Positions 16,841 through 25,837 of a stretch of 64,000 bases of DNA are shown piece by piece. The DNA comes from Luteitalea sp. TBR-22. GTDB taxonomy: Bacteria > Acidobacteriota > Vicinamibacteria > Vicinamibacterales > Vicinamibacteraceae. The stretch spans positions 3,742,501 to 3,806,500 of the forward strand of contig NZ_AP024452.1 of assembly GCF_016865485.1 (NCBI RefSeq). Reading direction: 5' to 3'. Each line of letters begins with the position of its first letter. The stretch's first letter is position 1. The notes beneath the pieces are model-generated. The model was given only the letters and a program-made list of their open reading frames with translations, was not told where the DNA came from and searched no databases. Made by a program: the position numbers and the translations under genes.

Positions 16841-17305
16841 ATGAGGATGCTGGTGACGGGAGCCGCGTGTCTGGTGGCCCTGGCGATGAGCCTGGGCCCG
16901 AGCCTCGCGGGGACCTCCGAGGGCCAACGGCCCTCGAAGTGGTGGCAGAACCCGGTCTGCAAGGCCCGGGTGGGATTGACCGACGCCCAGACGGCGGAGA
17001 TCGAACGGATTTTCCAGTCGGTCCGCGACGAGTTGCGCGCCGAGAAGGCGGAACTGGAGAAGCAGGAAGCGACGCTGTCACGGTTGCTCGCCGAGTCCAG
17101 CGACGACGAAGCGGTCGTCGTGCGGACCATCGATCGGGTCGAGGCGGCCCGGAGCGCGCTGGCCAAGACACGGACGTTGATGCTGTACCGGATGCACCGG
17201 CTGCTGTCGCCCGAGCAACGGGTGAAGCTGGAGGCATTCGAGCGGGAACAGGCGCGGGCGGCCGAGGCGACCGCGCCGCAGCCCCCCTCCCGGCCGCGCG
17301 AGTGA
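16841..17305 (+). CDS. Spy/CpxP-like periplasmic protein with LTxxQ motifs
   Basis: The start ATG (MRMLVTGAACLVALAM) is chosen because GGGGAAGG lies seven bases upstream, giving 154 residues. A cleavable signal peptide ends near SLAGT. The mature protein is all-helical with two LTxxQ-like motifs, LTDAQTAEIERIF and LSPEQRVKLEAF, which define the Spy/CpxP/zinc-resistance-associated fold. Such proteins buffer periplasmic unfolding or metals. It sits 56 bases before a TolC/MFP/RND operon, which supports an envelope or metal stress role, and may be co-transcribed. Confidence 0.85.
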   Translation: MRMLVTGAACLVALAMSLGPSLAGTSEGQRPSKWWQNPVCKARVGLTDAQTAEIERIFQSVRDELRAEKAELEKQEATLSRLLAESSDDEAVVVRTIDRVEAARSALAKTRTLMLYRMHRLLSPEQRVKLEAFEREQARAAEATAPQPPSRPRE

Positions 17306-17361
17306 CGGGCCAGGGGAACGAGCACGCCGCCGACCACAGGGGTCGGCAGGGAGGATCGTTG

Positions 17362-19110
17362 GTGAGATCAGTGATGTACCTGGCTGCGGCGCTGGTCGCC
17401 GTGGCCGCCGGCCTGGCGCCGGTCCCGGCGCTGGCGCAGGACCGCTCGGCCCCGGTGTCGGATGCCCGCGTGGCCGAGTTGCTGCGGATGGTCGGCACCG
17501 GCCAACCGGGCGCCGCGAGCCCCGCCGCGCCCGACGAGCTGAAGCTCACGATCGAGGAGGCGGTGGCGATTGCCCTCGAGAAGAACCTCGACATCGCGGT
17601 CGAGCGCCTCAACCCGACCGCCTTCGACTTCAGCCTGAAGGCCCTCCGGGCCAACTTCAACCCGACGGCGACCTCGCTGGTCGGCTTCAACAGCACCTAC
17701 CAGCTGCCGACCAGCCAGCTGGTGGGCGGCGCGCGGGTCAAGAACGACCAGTTCACCTGGAACTTCGGGCTGCAGCAGTCACTGCCCTGGTGGGGTGGGT
17801 CGTACCAGGTGACGTTCAACAACCGCCGGAACGACAACAACAACGCCTTTGTCACCTTCAACCCGCAGTACAACACCCTGCTCAGCGCGCAGGTCGTGCA
17901 GCCGCTGATCCGCGGGCGGTCCACCGACGCGACCCGCACGCAGATCCGCATCACGCAGATCAACCGCGAGCTGTCGGACGTGCAGGTGCGCACGACGGTC
18001 ACCAACACGCTGGCGCAGGTGCGCAACGCGTACTGGGACCTCGTCTTCGCGCGCGAGGTGGTCGACGTGGCGCAGCGCTCGCTGGCGCTGGCCGAGAAAC
18101 TGGTCGAGGACAACAAGGTGCGCGTGGAGGTCGGCACGCTGGCGCCGATCGACGTGGTGCAGGCCGAGGCCGAGGCGGCCTCGCGGCGCCAGACGCTGGC
18201 GTCGCTGCAGGCGCAGCTCGAGACCGCGGAGCTGACGCTGAAGCGGCTGATCGTGTCGGGCACGAGCGACCCGCTGTGGACCTCGCGCCTCAACCCCGTC
18301 GACCGCCCGACGCTCACCGAGCAACCCGTGTCGATCGAGGAAGCGCTGAAGAACGCGTTGTCCAGCCGCACCGACCTGACCGAGCGGCGCCGCAACCTCG
18401 AGATCACCGACGCGAACCTGGCGCTGCTGAAGAACCAGCGGCTGATGTCGGCCAACCTGGTGGCCAACTACGGCGGCCAGGGCATCGGCGGCACGCGCAT
18501 CATCCGGCAAGGCACCGGCGGTCCGATCATCGAGACCATCCCGGGCGGCTATGTGGATGCGCTCGACCTGATGTGGCAGCGCGAGTACCCCACGTGGACC
18601 GCACAGGTGCAGATCAGCTACCCGATCGGGCCCAACCCGCAAGCGGCGCAGTACGAGCGCGCCAGGATCGGACTCGAGCAGAGCCTCACGCAGATTCGCA
18701 GCCTGGAGTTGCAGATCGCGGCCGAGGTCACCAACGCCCGCCTGCAGGTCGACGCCAACCTGAAGCGGGTCGAGGCGGCGCGGGTCGCCCGTGAGCTCTC
18801 CCAGAAGCGCCTCGAGGCCGAGCAGAGCAAGTTCGACGTCGGCCTCTCGACCAACTACTTCGTGGTGCAGGCGCAGCGCGACCTGCTCACCGCCGAGAAC
18901 GCGCTGCTGCGCGCCGCCCTCGACTATCAGAAGTCGCTCGTCGACTTCGAGCGGTCGCAGCTGACCTCGGGCCGCACCGGCGTGACGGTCATCACCACCG
19001 CCGGCGCGGGGAACGCGACGGGCACCGGGGGCAACACCACCACCAACACGGGTACGAACACGGGCGGCGCCGGCGGCAACACGGGCATCCCTGGGAGCGG
19101 AGGTCAGTGA
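17362..19110 (+). CDS. TolC-family outer membrane efflux protein
   Basis: The GTG start (VRSVMYLAAALVAVA) follows GGGAGG by a good distance and gives 582 residues with a signal peptide ending at ALAQD. Two homologous OEP repeats follow the TolC layout: LTIEEAVAIALEKNLDIAVERL near residue 65 and SIEEALKNALSSRTDLTERRR near residue 325, with long coiled-coil stretches. The C-terminus is an unusual low-complexity Gly/Thr/Asn tail (GTGGNTTTNTGTNTGG). It forms the outer-membrane duct of the tripartite pump whose other two parts follow. The MFP start overlaps its stop. Confidence 0.93.
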   Translation: MRSVMYLAAALVAVAAGLAPVPALAQDRSAPVSDARVAELLRMVGTGQPGAASPAAPDELKLTIEEAVAIALEKNLDIAVERLNPTAFDFSLKALRANFNPTATSLVGFNSTYQLPTSQLVGGARVKNDQFTWNFGLQQSLPWWGGSYQVTFNNRRNDNNNAFVTFNPQYNTLLSAQVVQPLIRGRSTDATRTQIRITQINRELSDVQVRTTVTNTLAQVRNAYWDLVFAREVVDVAQRSLALAEKLVEDNKVRVEVGTLAPIDVVQAEAEAASRRQTLASLQAQLETAELTLKRLIVSGTSDPLWTSRLNPVDRPTLTEQPVSIEEALKNALSSRTDLTERRRNLEITDANLALLKNQRLMSANLVANYGGQGIGGTRIIRQGTGGPIIETIPGGYVDALDLMWQREYPTWTAQVQISYPIGPNPQAAQYERARIGLEQSLTQIRSLELQIAAEVTNARLQVDANLKRVEAARVARELSQKRLEAEQSKFDVGLSTNYFVVQAQRDLLTAENALLRAALDYQKSLVDFERSQLTSGRTGVTVITTAGAGNATGTGGNTTTNTGTNTGGAGGNTGIPGSGGQ

Positions 19111-20396
19111 TGCGGAAGTGGGCGGTCGCAGTCGCGCTCGTGGTCGTCACGAGCATCGGGATGGTCGCCTGCGGCGGCAGCACGGACGGCGCGGCTGGCA
19201 AGGCGGGCCCCGGTGGCGGCCAGGCCAAGGCCGGCGGCCCCGGCATGGGCATGGCGCAGCCGCCGATGACCGTCGAGCTCGCCAAGGTCACGCGCGCCTC
19301 GCTGCAGGCCTACGTCGAGGTCGTCGGCAGCCTCGTGGGCGCCGCGACGGTCGACGTCGTCCCGCGCGCGCAGGGCCGCCTGCAGAGCATCAACGTGCGC
19401 ATCGGCGACGCGGTGAGCAAGGGTCAGGTGCTGGCCAAGGTCGAGGACCAGGAGATCCGCGAGCAGTTGCGACAATCGGACGCGTCCTACGAGGTCGCCC
19501 GCGCGACCATCCGCCAACGCGAGGCCGACCTGTCGTTTGCCAAGACCAACCTCGATCGCAACAAGAGCCTCTTCGACCGGCAGCTCCTGCCCCGCCAGTC
19601 GCTCGACGACGCCGAGGCGCGCTACCAGGCCGCGCAGGCCCAGCTGGACCTCGCGCAGGCGCAGTTGGCCGCGGCCTCCTCGCGCCGCGAGGAGCTCCGC
19701 ATCAACCTGTCCAACACGACGGTCAACTCGCCGGTGACGGGCTTTGTCGCCAAGCGCCTGGTGGATCCGGGCGCCTTCGTGACGCAGAACGTGCAGTTGC
19801 TCTCGGTGGTCGACATCTCCATCGTCCGCCTGGTGGTGAACCTGGTGGAGCGCGACCTGCGCAAGGTCAGCGTCGGGGCGGGCGCGGCGGTCACCGTCGA
19901 TGCCTATCCCGGCGAGACGTTCTCGGGCCGCGTGGCCCGCGTCGCCCCGGTGCTCGACCCGGCGACGCGCACCGCGGAGATGGAGGTCGAGATTCCCAAC
20001 CCGACCGGCCGCCTCAAGCCCGGCATGTACGCCCGGGTGCGCCTCATCAGCGCCAACAAGGACGATGCGCTGGTCATCCCGAAGTCGGCGATCGTCACCT
20101 CGCAGGGCCAGCGCGGCGTCTTCCTGGTGCAGAAGGGTCAGGCGGTGTTCCGCGGGGTCGAGTTCGGCCTCGAGGAGCCGGACCGGATCGAGGTCACCGA
20201 TGGTCTGAATGAGGGCGACGAGGTCGTCACCACCGGCGCCACGGGCCTGCGCGACGGCGCCAAGGTGCTGCTCGCGGGCGCGGGCCGCGGTCCTGGCGGC
20301 GGCCGGGGGCCTGCCGGCCAGGCCGGCCCCGGTGGCCCGCGCGGCGGCGCGCCTGCCGCGGGCGCCGGCACGCCCAAGTCCGCGTCGGCGCGGTAG
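19110..20396 (+). CDS. RND efflux periplasmic adaptor (HlyD/MFP family) lipoprotein
   Basis: This adaptor of 428 residues starts at the ATG overlapping the TolC-gene stop (GGAGG lies nine bases upstream). A lipobox MVAC near residue 21 makes it a lipoprotein. The barrel-sandwich hybrid, alpha-hairpin and beta-barrel are in the usual order: VDVVPRAQGRLQSINVRIGD, KVEDQEIREQLRQ, SPVTGFVAKRLVDPGAFV and the membrane-proximal part GVEFGLEEPDRIEV. The Gly/Ala/Pro-rich C-terminal tail (about 45 residues) is low complexity and outside the family fold. It joins the TolC duct to the inner-membrane pump downstream. Confidence 0.95.
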   Translation: MRKWAVAVALVVVTSIGMVACGGSTDGAAGKAGPGGGQAKAGGPGMGMAQPPMTVELAKVTRASLQAYVEVVGSLVGAATVDVVPRAQGRLQSINVRIGDAVSKGQVLAKVEDQEIREQLRQSDASYEVARATIRQREADLSFAKTNLDRNKSLFDRQLLPRQSLDDAEARYQAAQAQLDLAQAQLAAASSRREELRINLSNTTVNSPVTGFVAKRLVDPGAFVTQNVQLLSVVDISIVRLVVNLVERDLRKVSVGAGAAVTVDAYPGETFSGRVARVAPVLDPATRTAEMEVEIPNPTGRLKPGMYARVRLISANKDDALVIPKSAIVTSQGQRGVFLVQKGQAVFRGVEFGLEEPDRIEVTDGLNEGDEVVTTGATGLRDGAKVLLAGAGRGPGGGRGPAGQAGPGGPRGGAPAAGAGTPKSASAR

Positions 20397-20435
20397 TTCG
20401 TTCACACGTTCACGGTTCCGAAGAAGACGACGTCC

Positions 20436-23400
20436 ATGAGCATTCCTCGTACAGCCATCGAGCGCCCGGTCACGATGTTCATGATCAGCGCCGTCATCGT
20501 GCTGCTCGGCGCGATCTCGCTGGTCCAGTTGCCGGTCGACCTGCTGCCCGACCTCACCTTCCCGAGCCTCACGGTCCGCGTCGGGTATCCCGGCGTGGGT
20601 CCCCGCGAGATCGAGGAGACGATCACGCGCCCCATCGAGCAGACGGTGAGCGCGGTGGCCGGGCTCGACCAGCTGAGCTCGACCTCGTCGGAGGGCAGCA
20701 GCACGGTCCGCCTCAACTTCGTCTGGGGCACCGACCTCGGCGAGGCGGCCGACGACCTCCGGAGCCGCATCGACCGCATCCGCGGTCGCCTGCCGGAGGA
20801 CGCCGACCCGCCGATCATCTTCAAGTTCGACTCCTCGTCCTGGCCGATCATGACGATCGCCGTCTCGGCCGAGGGCGACATGAACCAGGTGCAGTTGCGC
20901 GAGATGGCCGAGCGCATCCTGTCGCCGCGGCTCGAACGGGTCAACGGCGTCGCGGCGGTCACCGTGCAGGGCGGCCTGCGGCGCCAGATCCGGGTCGATC
21001 TCTCGAAGGAGAAGATCACCGCGCTCGGGTTGCCCGTCGACCAGATCGTGCGCGTGCTGCGCACCGAGAACCAGAACATCCCGGTCGGCGAGATCAACGA
21101 AGGGTCGCTCACCTACCTGGTTCGCAGCCCGGGCCAGTTCAACGACCTCGACGAGATCCGCAACCTGGTCGTGCTGACGCGCGACGGCGTGCCCGTCTAC
21201 ATGCGCGACATCGCCGAGGTGCGCGACGGCACCGAGGACTTCCGCCAGTTCACGCGCGTCAACGGCAAGCCGGGCGTCCAGATGCGCGTGACCAAGCAGT
21301 CGGGCGAGAACACGGTGGCCATCTCGGAAGCGGTGCACCGCGAAGTCACCCGCATCAACCGCGAGGTGCCCGGCGTGCAGCTCACGGTCTCCAACGACAG
21401 CGCGGTGTTCATCGAGCAGTCGATCGCCTCGGTGCGCGAGGCCGTGATGCTCGGCTCGGTGCTGGTCATCATCATCATCTTCGTGTTCCTGCGCAGCTGG
21501 CGCTCGACGCTGATCATCTGCACGTCGATCCCGATCTCGATCATCGGCACGTTCGCGCTGCTGTTCTTCGGCGGCTACACGCTGAACACGATGACCTTCG
21601 GCGGCCTGGCGCTCGGCGTCGGCATGATCGTCGACGCCTCGATCGTCGTGCTCGAGAACACGCAGCGCCACCTCGAGATGGGCAAGCCCGTGAAGCAGGC
21701 GGCCATCGAGGGCAGCGAGGAGATCTGGAGCGCCATCCTCGCCTCGACGCTCACCCACATCGCCGTGTTCGTGCCGCTGTTCTTCCTCACCGGCTTCTCG
21801 AGCGTGCTGTTCAAGCAGCTCTCGGTGGTGGTGGTCTTCTCGCTGCTGATGTCGCTCTTCGTCGCCGTCACCCTCGTGCCCGTGCTGTGCTCGCTGCTGA
21901 TGACGGCCCACGACGCGGAGAAGGAGCGCACCGGGATCACCGGCTGGCTGTTCACCAAGAGCGGCAACGCCCTCGACGCCCTCGACAACCGCTACGCGAG
22001 GTTCCTCGGCCTCGCGCTGCGGCACCGGCCGACGGTGCTCGCCTTCGGCGCGTCGGTGTTCGCCCTGTCGGTGTTCCTGTTCCCGTACCTGAAGTTCGAG
22101 CTGATGCCGCAGACCGACGAGGGCGAGGTCCGCGTCGACATCGAGCTGCCGGTCGGCACGCGCGTCGAGCAGACGCAGGCCGCGATCATCGAGATCGAGG
22201 ACAAGATCCGCAAGGCCGTGCCCGAGATGGTGACCATCATCTCGCAGGGCGGCGGCGGCGGCTTCATGGGCGGCGCGAGCACGCACCGCGGCGACCTCAC
22301 GATCCAGCTCAAGCCGAAGGCCGAGCGCACTCGCTCCAACGAGCAGATCGCGCAGGATTTGCGCCGCCAGCTGCAGGGCATTCCCGGCGTCATCGCGCGC
22401 TCGCGCGCCTCGGGCGGCTCCCAGCTGAACCGCATCCTCGGCGGCAACCAGGACGCGCGCCTCTCGCTCGAGATCCGCGGCTACGACTTCGACGACGCCC
22501 AGCGACTGGTCAACCAGTCCGAGGCACTGCTGCGCACCGTGCCTGGCATCGCCGACGTGCGGCGGGGTCGCCAGGACGGGCGCCCCGAACTCGCCGTGCG
22601 CGTCGATCGCGACAAGGCCGCCATCTTCGGGCTCAGCGTGACCGGCGTGGCCGACACGCTGCGCACCAACGTGGCCGGCACGCAGGCGGCGTACTACCGC
22701 GAGCGCGGCCAGGAGTACCCGATCGTCGTGCGCCTCCGGCAGGAGGACCGCTCGCAGATCTCCGACGTGGGCGACGTGCTCGTGAGCGCCCCTGGCAACC
22801 GCGTGGTGCCCGCCCGCAGCCTGCTGACGGTGGAGCCGGAGAACAGCCCGGTGGAGATCGAACGCAAGAACCAGGAGCGCATCGTGCGCGTCAACGCCGA
22901 GCTCGAGGTGAGCCTCTCGGAAGCGGTCGCCAACGTCGAGAAGCGGCTCCCCGAACTCGACGTGCCCAGCGACTTCCAGGTCGGCTTCGGCGCCGAGCTC
23001 GAGGAGCAGATCAAGGCCTTCACGCAGCTGAAGTACCTGCTGCTCCTCGCCGTGATCCTGGTCTATGCAGTGATGGCCTCGCAGTACGAGTCGTTCCGCG
23101 ACCCGTTCATCATCATGTTCTCGATCCCGCTGGCCACCATCGGCGTGGTCGGGGCGCTCCTGCTGACCGGGACCACGTTCAGCCTGCAGGCCTACATCGG
23201 GGTCATCATGCTGGCCGGCATCGTCGTGTCCAACGCCATCCTGCTGGTGGACTACACCTCGACGCTGCGGCACCGCGACGGCATGGAGTTGTTCGAGGCA
23301 GCGGTGACCGCCGGTCGGACGCGCCTGCGCCCGATCATCATGACCACCCTGACGACGATCCTGGGCCTGGTGCCGATGGCCTTCGAGATCGGCGAGGGCG

Positions 23401-23579
23401 CCGAACTGCAGGCACCGCTGGCCCGCGTGGTGATCGGCGGCCTCATGGCCTCGACGCTCATCACGCTGATCTTCGTGCCGACGGTCTACACGCTGTTCGA
23501 GCAGGGCCTCAAGGGACTGCGCCGCGCCCCGAAGGTCGCGCCCGCCGAGGCGACCGCGAACCTGAAGGTCGGCAACTAG
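20436..23579 (+). CDS. RND efflux transporter (AcrB/HAE1-like)
   Basis: A 1,047-residue inner-membrane proton antiporter with twelve expected transmembrane segments: TM1 near residues 12-32, a porter/docking loop, TM2-6 at about 335-465, TM7 near 525-545, a second loop, and TM8-12 at about 860-1020. TM4 has [13 protein letters not shown], keeping one of the two relay aspartates of AcrB (DD becomes DA), as in some HAE3/CzcA-like clades. [19 protein letters not shown] at the N-terminus is family-typical. With the preceding TolC and adaptor genes it forms a complete tripartite pump. The substrate is unknown. A strong hairpin terminator follows. Confidence 0.95.
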   Translation: MSIPRTAIERPVTMFMISAVIVLLGAISLVQLPVDLLPDLTFPSLTVRVGYPGVGPREIEETITRPIEQTVSAVAGLDQLSSTSSEGSSTVRLNFVWGTDLGEAADDLRSRIDRIRGRLPEDADPPIIFKFDSSSWPIMTIAVSAEGDMNQVQLREMAERILSPRLERVNGVAAVTVQGGLRRQIRVDLSKEKITALGLPVDQIVRVLRTENQNIPVGEINEGSLTYLVRSPGQFNDLDEIRNLVVLTRDGVPVYMRDIAEVRDGTEDFRQFTRVNGKPGVQMRVTKQSGENTVAISEAVHREVTRINREVPGVQLTVSNDSAVFIEQSIASVREAVMLGSVLVIIIIFVFLRSWRSTLIICTSIPISIIGTFALLFFGGYTLNTMTFGGLALGVGMIVDASIVVLENTQRHLEMGKPVKQAAIEGSEEIWSAILASTLTHIAVFVPLFFLTGFSSVLFKQLSVVVVFSLLMSLFVAVTLVPVLCSLLMTAHDAEKERTGITGWLFTKSGNALDALDNRYARFLGLALRHRPTVLAFGASVFALSVFLFPYLKFELMPQTDEGEVRVDIELPVGTRVEQTQAAIIEIEDKIRKAVPEMVTIISQGGGGGFMGGASTHRGDLTIQLKPKAERTRSNEQIAQDLRRQLQGIPGVIARSRASGGSQLNRILGGNQDARLSLEIRGYDFDDAQRLVNQSEALLRTVPGIADVRRGRQDGRPELAVRVDRDKAAIFGLSVTGVADTLRTNVAGTQAAYYRERGQEYPIVVRLRQEDRSQISDVGDVLVSAPGNRVVPARSLLTVEPENSPVEIERKNQERIVRVNAELEVSLSEAVANVEKRLPELDVPSDFQVGFGAELEEQIKAFTQLKYLLLLAVILVYAVMASQYESFRDPFIIMFSIPLATIGVVGALLLTGTTFSLQAYIGVIMLAGIVVSNAILLVDYTSTLRHRDGMELFEAAVTAGRTRLRPIIMTTLTTILGLVPMAFEIGEGAELQAPLARVVIGGLMASTLITLIFVPTVYTLFEQGLKGLRRAPKVAPAEATANLKVGN

Positions 23580-23645
23580 GCGGCAGGCGCGCAGCAGCCC
23601 CAGGGCGCGAGCCCAAGGGCCAGCCCGGAGACGTCTAGGATGTAC

Positions 23646-23680
23646 ACGAAGGGCCCGCTGGCAGCCAGCGGGCCCTTCGT
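23646..23680 (+). terminator. Strong hairpin terminator after the efflux operon
   Basis: A perfect inverted repeat of 16-17 bp on each side of a 1-3 base loop (arm ACGAAGGGCCCGCTGG) lies 67 bases after the RND stop. There is no T-run, but the A/T-bearing stem base and its position suggest it ends the 16841-23579 operon, possibly in both directions. Confidence 0.8.
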
Positions 23681-23839
23681 ATTGCCAGCCACCTCATCGG
23701 CCACGTCGGCATCGATCGTCGCGGTGACGGATGCCCCGGCAATCAAGGGCGGGCCTGGTCATCGTGGGACGCGGTTCGCCGCACCGACCCGGTGAGTCGA
23801 AGCTCATCGCACAGGGCGCTCAGGCGTCGCACTCGTGCG

Positions 23840-24328
23840 TTACGACGCGCGGCTCCCGCCAGTGGCAAGCCCCTGCTCGCTCGTCCGCATGACGCGCGCA
23901 GCCATCCAGAGGAACAGTGCGGCGCAGACCCCGTACGGAATCCGGCGCAGCCAGAAGTTGGTCGTGATCAGGCGATCGAGGAGCTCGATGGACCGCCCGT
24001 GCTCGCTCAGCTGGAACTGGATCGGCACCTGGATCGTGACGGTGGAGATCCACACGACGGCCTGCGTCGCCAGCGCAGCCCATACCGACCATGCCGGGAT
24101 CGCCGCGGGTCGTGACCACAGCATGAGGGCCGTGAACGCGGTGCCGAGCAGCAGTGGAAGCACGAGGAACGCCAGCACGCGGGGCGAGATGAACTGGTGG
24201 TACGCCACGAACTCGCCAGCGCCAATCAGGTGCCAGCTCGCATAGTTGACGAAGCTCTCGATGAAGGCCGCCCCCGTGCCGTAGCAGACGAGAAAGAACG
24301 CTGCCAGGAAGATCCCGCGTGGTCTCAT
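23840..24328 (-). CDS. Four-helix integral membrane protein, unknown function
   Basis: The start ATG (MRPRGIFLAAFFLVC) has GAGGAGA just upstream, giving 162 residues. Transmembrane segments are seen near residues 5-25, 47-68, 75-100 and 128-150. The sequence has few charged residues apart from a short QLSEHGRSIELLDRL loop. No conserved catalytic motif or family is recognised; it resembles small DUF-type membrane proteins of unknown role. It is isolated: a 260-base gap with the RND terminator lies on one side and folK on the other, in the same strand sense. Confidence 0.75.
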   Translation of the reverse strand: MRPRGIFLAAFFLVCYGTGAAFIESFVNYASWHLIGAGEFVAYHQFISPRVLAFLVLPLLLGTAFTALMLWSRPAAIPAWSVWAALATQAVVWISTVTIQVPIQFQLSEHGRSIELLDRLITTNFWLRRIPYGVCAALFLWMAARVMRTSEQGLATGGSRAS

Positions 24329-24466
24329 GAGTTCTCCTCGATGAACGGTGTCCAGTGCGCGGGCAACCGCGCATGGTAGACCAGCGTGAACGTGCCGTGC
24401 GTCTGCAGACGGAAACCCTGCCTGCCCTTGAGCGATCGACGGCACGAACGTGCGTCGCTTCGATGC

Positions 24467-24940
24467 TCAGGCGTCGAGTCGTGCGTGGAGGTCGCGCACC
24501 GTCAGCCCCGACACGGGGTCGACCCAGTCACCGGCGACCTCCGCCAGCGGCTGCAGGACGAAGACGCGCTCGCGGAACCGCGGGTGCGGCACGTGCAACC
24601 CGGGCTCGTCGATCACGAAATCGCCGTAGAGGATGAGGTCGAGGTCGAGCGTCCGCGGGGCGTTGACGAACGGCCGTTCCCGGCCGGCATCCTGCTCGAT
24701 CCCGTGCAGGGCGTCGAGCAGCGCGCGTGGGGCCAGCAGCGTGGTGCCGACGACGACTTCGTTCAGGTAGAGGGGGGTGTCGGGGAGACTCCCGACCGGT
24801 TCGGTCTCGTAGCGGGCGGACGCCACCGCTCCGCTCAGCAGCGCGGCGAGGCGGTCCTCCGCCTCGTCGAGCCTCGCGTCGCGATCGCCGAGGTTGCTCC
24901 CCAGGGCAATCGCGACGGGTACGCGCGCTACTCCACCCAC
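24467..24940 (-). CDS. folK: 2-amino-4-hydroxy-6-hydroxymethyldihydropteridine pyrophosphokinase FolK
   Basis: The enzyme transfers pyrophosphate from ATP to the pterin in folate synthesis. At 157 residues it has the normal length. Motifs are VAIALGSNLGDR near residue 9, ARYETEPVG near 42, LYLNEVVVG, and the catalytic NAPRTLDLDLILYGD near 94-108, then HPRFRERVFVLQPL. The only good start is a GTG that overlaps the preceding gene by 13 bases. It follows the ferritin-like gene in a three-gene minus-strand unit headed by a DksA-type protein. Confidence 0.97.
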   Translation of the reverse strand: MGGVARVPVAIALGSNLGDRDARLDEAEDRLAALLSGAVASARYETEPVGSLPDTPLYLNEVVVGTTLLAPRALLDALHGIEQDAGRERPFVNAPRTLDLDLILYGDFVIDEPGLHVPHPRFRERVFVLQPLAEVAGDWVDPVSGLTVRDLHARLDA

Positions 24941-25416
24941 CGGACGGCCATCACGCCGTCACCGGTGCTCGCGCCGGCCATGCGGCGGCCGAGCAGGTCG
25001 TCACGCCCCTCGACCGCGTAGGCGAAGAAGCGCTGGTGCTCGCGCATCTCGCCGAGCATGAGGTTGAGCATGGTCCGGTGGCGCGCGTGGGTCATCGCCG
25101 CGACCTTCGGCGTCCACTTGTCGATGAACGCCTGCTGCTGCCGCGCGTCGTCTTCGATGACGGCGGCCTCACGCTTCTTGCCCTTGCCGTCGGGCAGCGA
25201 GAGCGGCGTGATGCTGTCGTCCGCGGTCCCGCCGAGGTCGGCAATCGCGGCCCGCACCCACTGGAGGTGGTGCTCGTCGCGGCCGACCACGTTCTGGTAC
25301 GTGTTGTTGAACTCGTAGTCGGCGACGGCCTGCGCGCCCTTGACGTGGCGGTCGAACAGGGCCAGGCGCTCGCGGTAGAGGTCCTGCAACAGCGACAGGG
25401 TGGCAGCGGCCTTCAC
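24928..25416 (-). CDS. Ferritin-like helical protein, unknown function
   Basis: The GTG start (VKAAATLSLLQDL) is coupled to the stop of the zinc-finger gene, with GGAG eight bases upstream; 162 residues. The sequence is a long helical bundle with acidic/histidine pairs spaced as in ferritin-like proteins (YRERLALFDRH, VVGRDEHHLQWV, EMREHQRFFAY). The four-helix layout and DEHH and REHQ motifs would suit a di-iron or DUF-type ferritin-like domain, but metal binding is inferred only from these residues. It may form one transcription unit with dksA-like and folK. Confidence 0.65.
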   Translation of the reverse strand: MKAAATLSLLQDLYRERLALFDRHVKGAQAVADYEFNNTYQNVVGRDEHHLQWVRAAIADLGGTADDSITPLSLPDGKGKKREAAVIEDDARQQQAFIDKWTPKVAAMTHARHRTMLNLMLGEMREHQRFFAYAVEGRDDLLGRRMAGASTGDGVMAVRWVE

Positions 25417-25736
25417 TTCTGTTTCTCCTTGCAGGTGATGCACACCCGCGTCCAGGGAATCGCCCTGAGCCGCGCGGCCGAGATCATCTCGCCGCAGTCG
25501 CGGCAGACGCCGTACGTGCCGCGATCGATGCGCTCGAGGGCTTCCTCGATGGCCTGCATGATCTTGGCGTCGGTCGACCGGAGCTTGAGGGCGATGTGCA
25601 CCTCGTTGATGCCCTCGGCCTGGTCGGCCATGTCGCCCTGGCGGCTGTTCCCCATCATGGAGCCGATGGGCTTGAGGCCCTCCCCGGCGATCAACTCGCG
25701 CTTCTTGCGCAGCAGGGCTTCCTGGAACTCCGACAT
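25413..25736 (-). CDS. DksA/TraR-type zinc-finger protein
   Basis: The ATG start (MSEFQEALLRKKREL) gives 107 residues. An N-terminal coiled coil (residues 1-70) is followed by a four-cysteine zinc finger, CRDCGEMI then CITC at the end, as in DksA/TraR. These proteins enter the RNA polymerase secondary channel and alter initiation, often with ppGpp. The coiled-coil tip reads NEVHIALKLRSTDAK and lacks the classical DxxDxA aspartates at this position, so it may not behave like E. coli DksA. A 5' hairpin (25758-25780) precedes the ribosome site GGAGGGGAG. Confidence 0.9.
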   Translation of the reverse strand: MSEFQEALLRKKRELIAGEGLKPIGSMMGNSRQGDMADQAEGINEVHIALKLRSTDAKIMQAIEEALERIDRGTYGVCRDCGEMISAARLRAIPWTRVCITCKEKQK

Positions 25737-25837
25737 ATCCACGGTGGGCACTCCCCTCCTGCCAGCCTCCCGGCAGGAAGCTAATCGGGGAATGTTAGCA
25801 CCTCCGAGCCGGCCGTCGGCAGTCGGCGGCCGGCAGG

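Noticed and set aside
16006-17361. N-terminal extension of the TolC gene frame over ispH and the Spy-like gene
   Set aside because: The extension is Arg/Gly-rich noise in another frame. A signal peptide and ribosome site place the true start at 17362.
19104-23273. A 1,389-residue open frame on the minus strand
   Set aside because: It is antisense to the MFP and RND genes and is His/Arg/Asp-rich in the manner of GC-rich antisense frames. The plus-strand genes match known families throughout.
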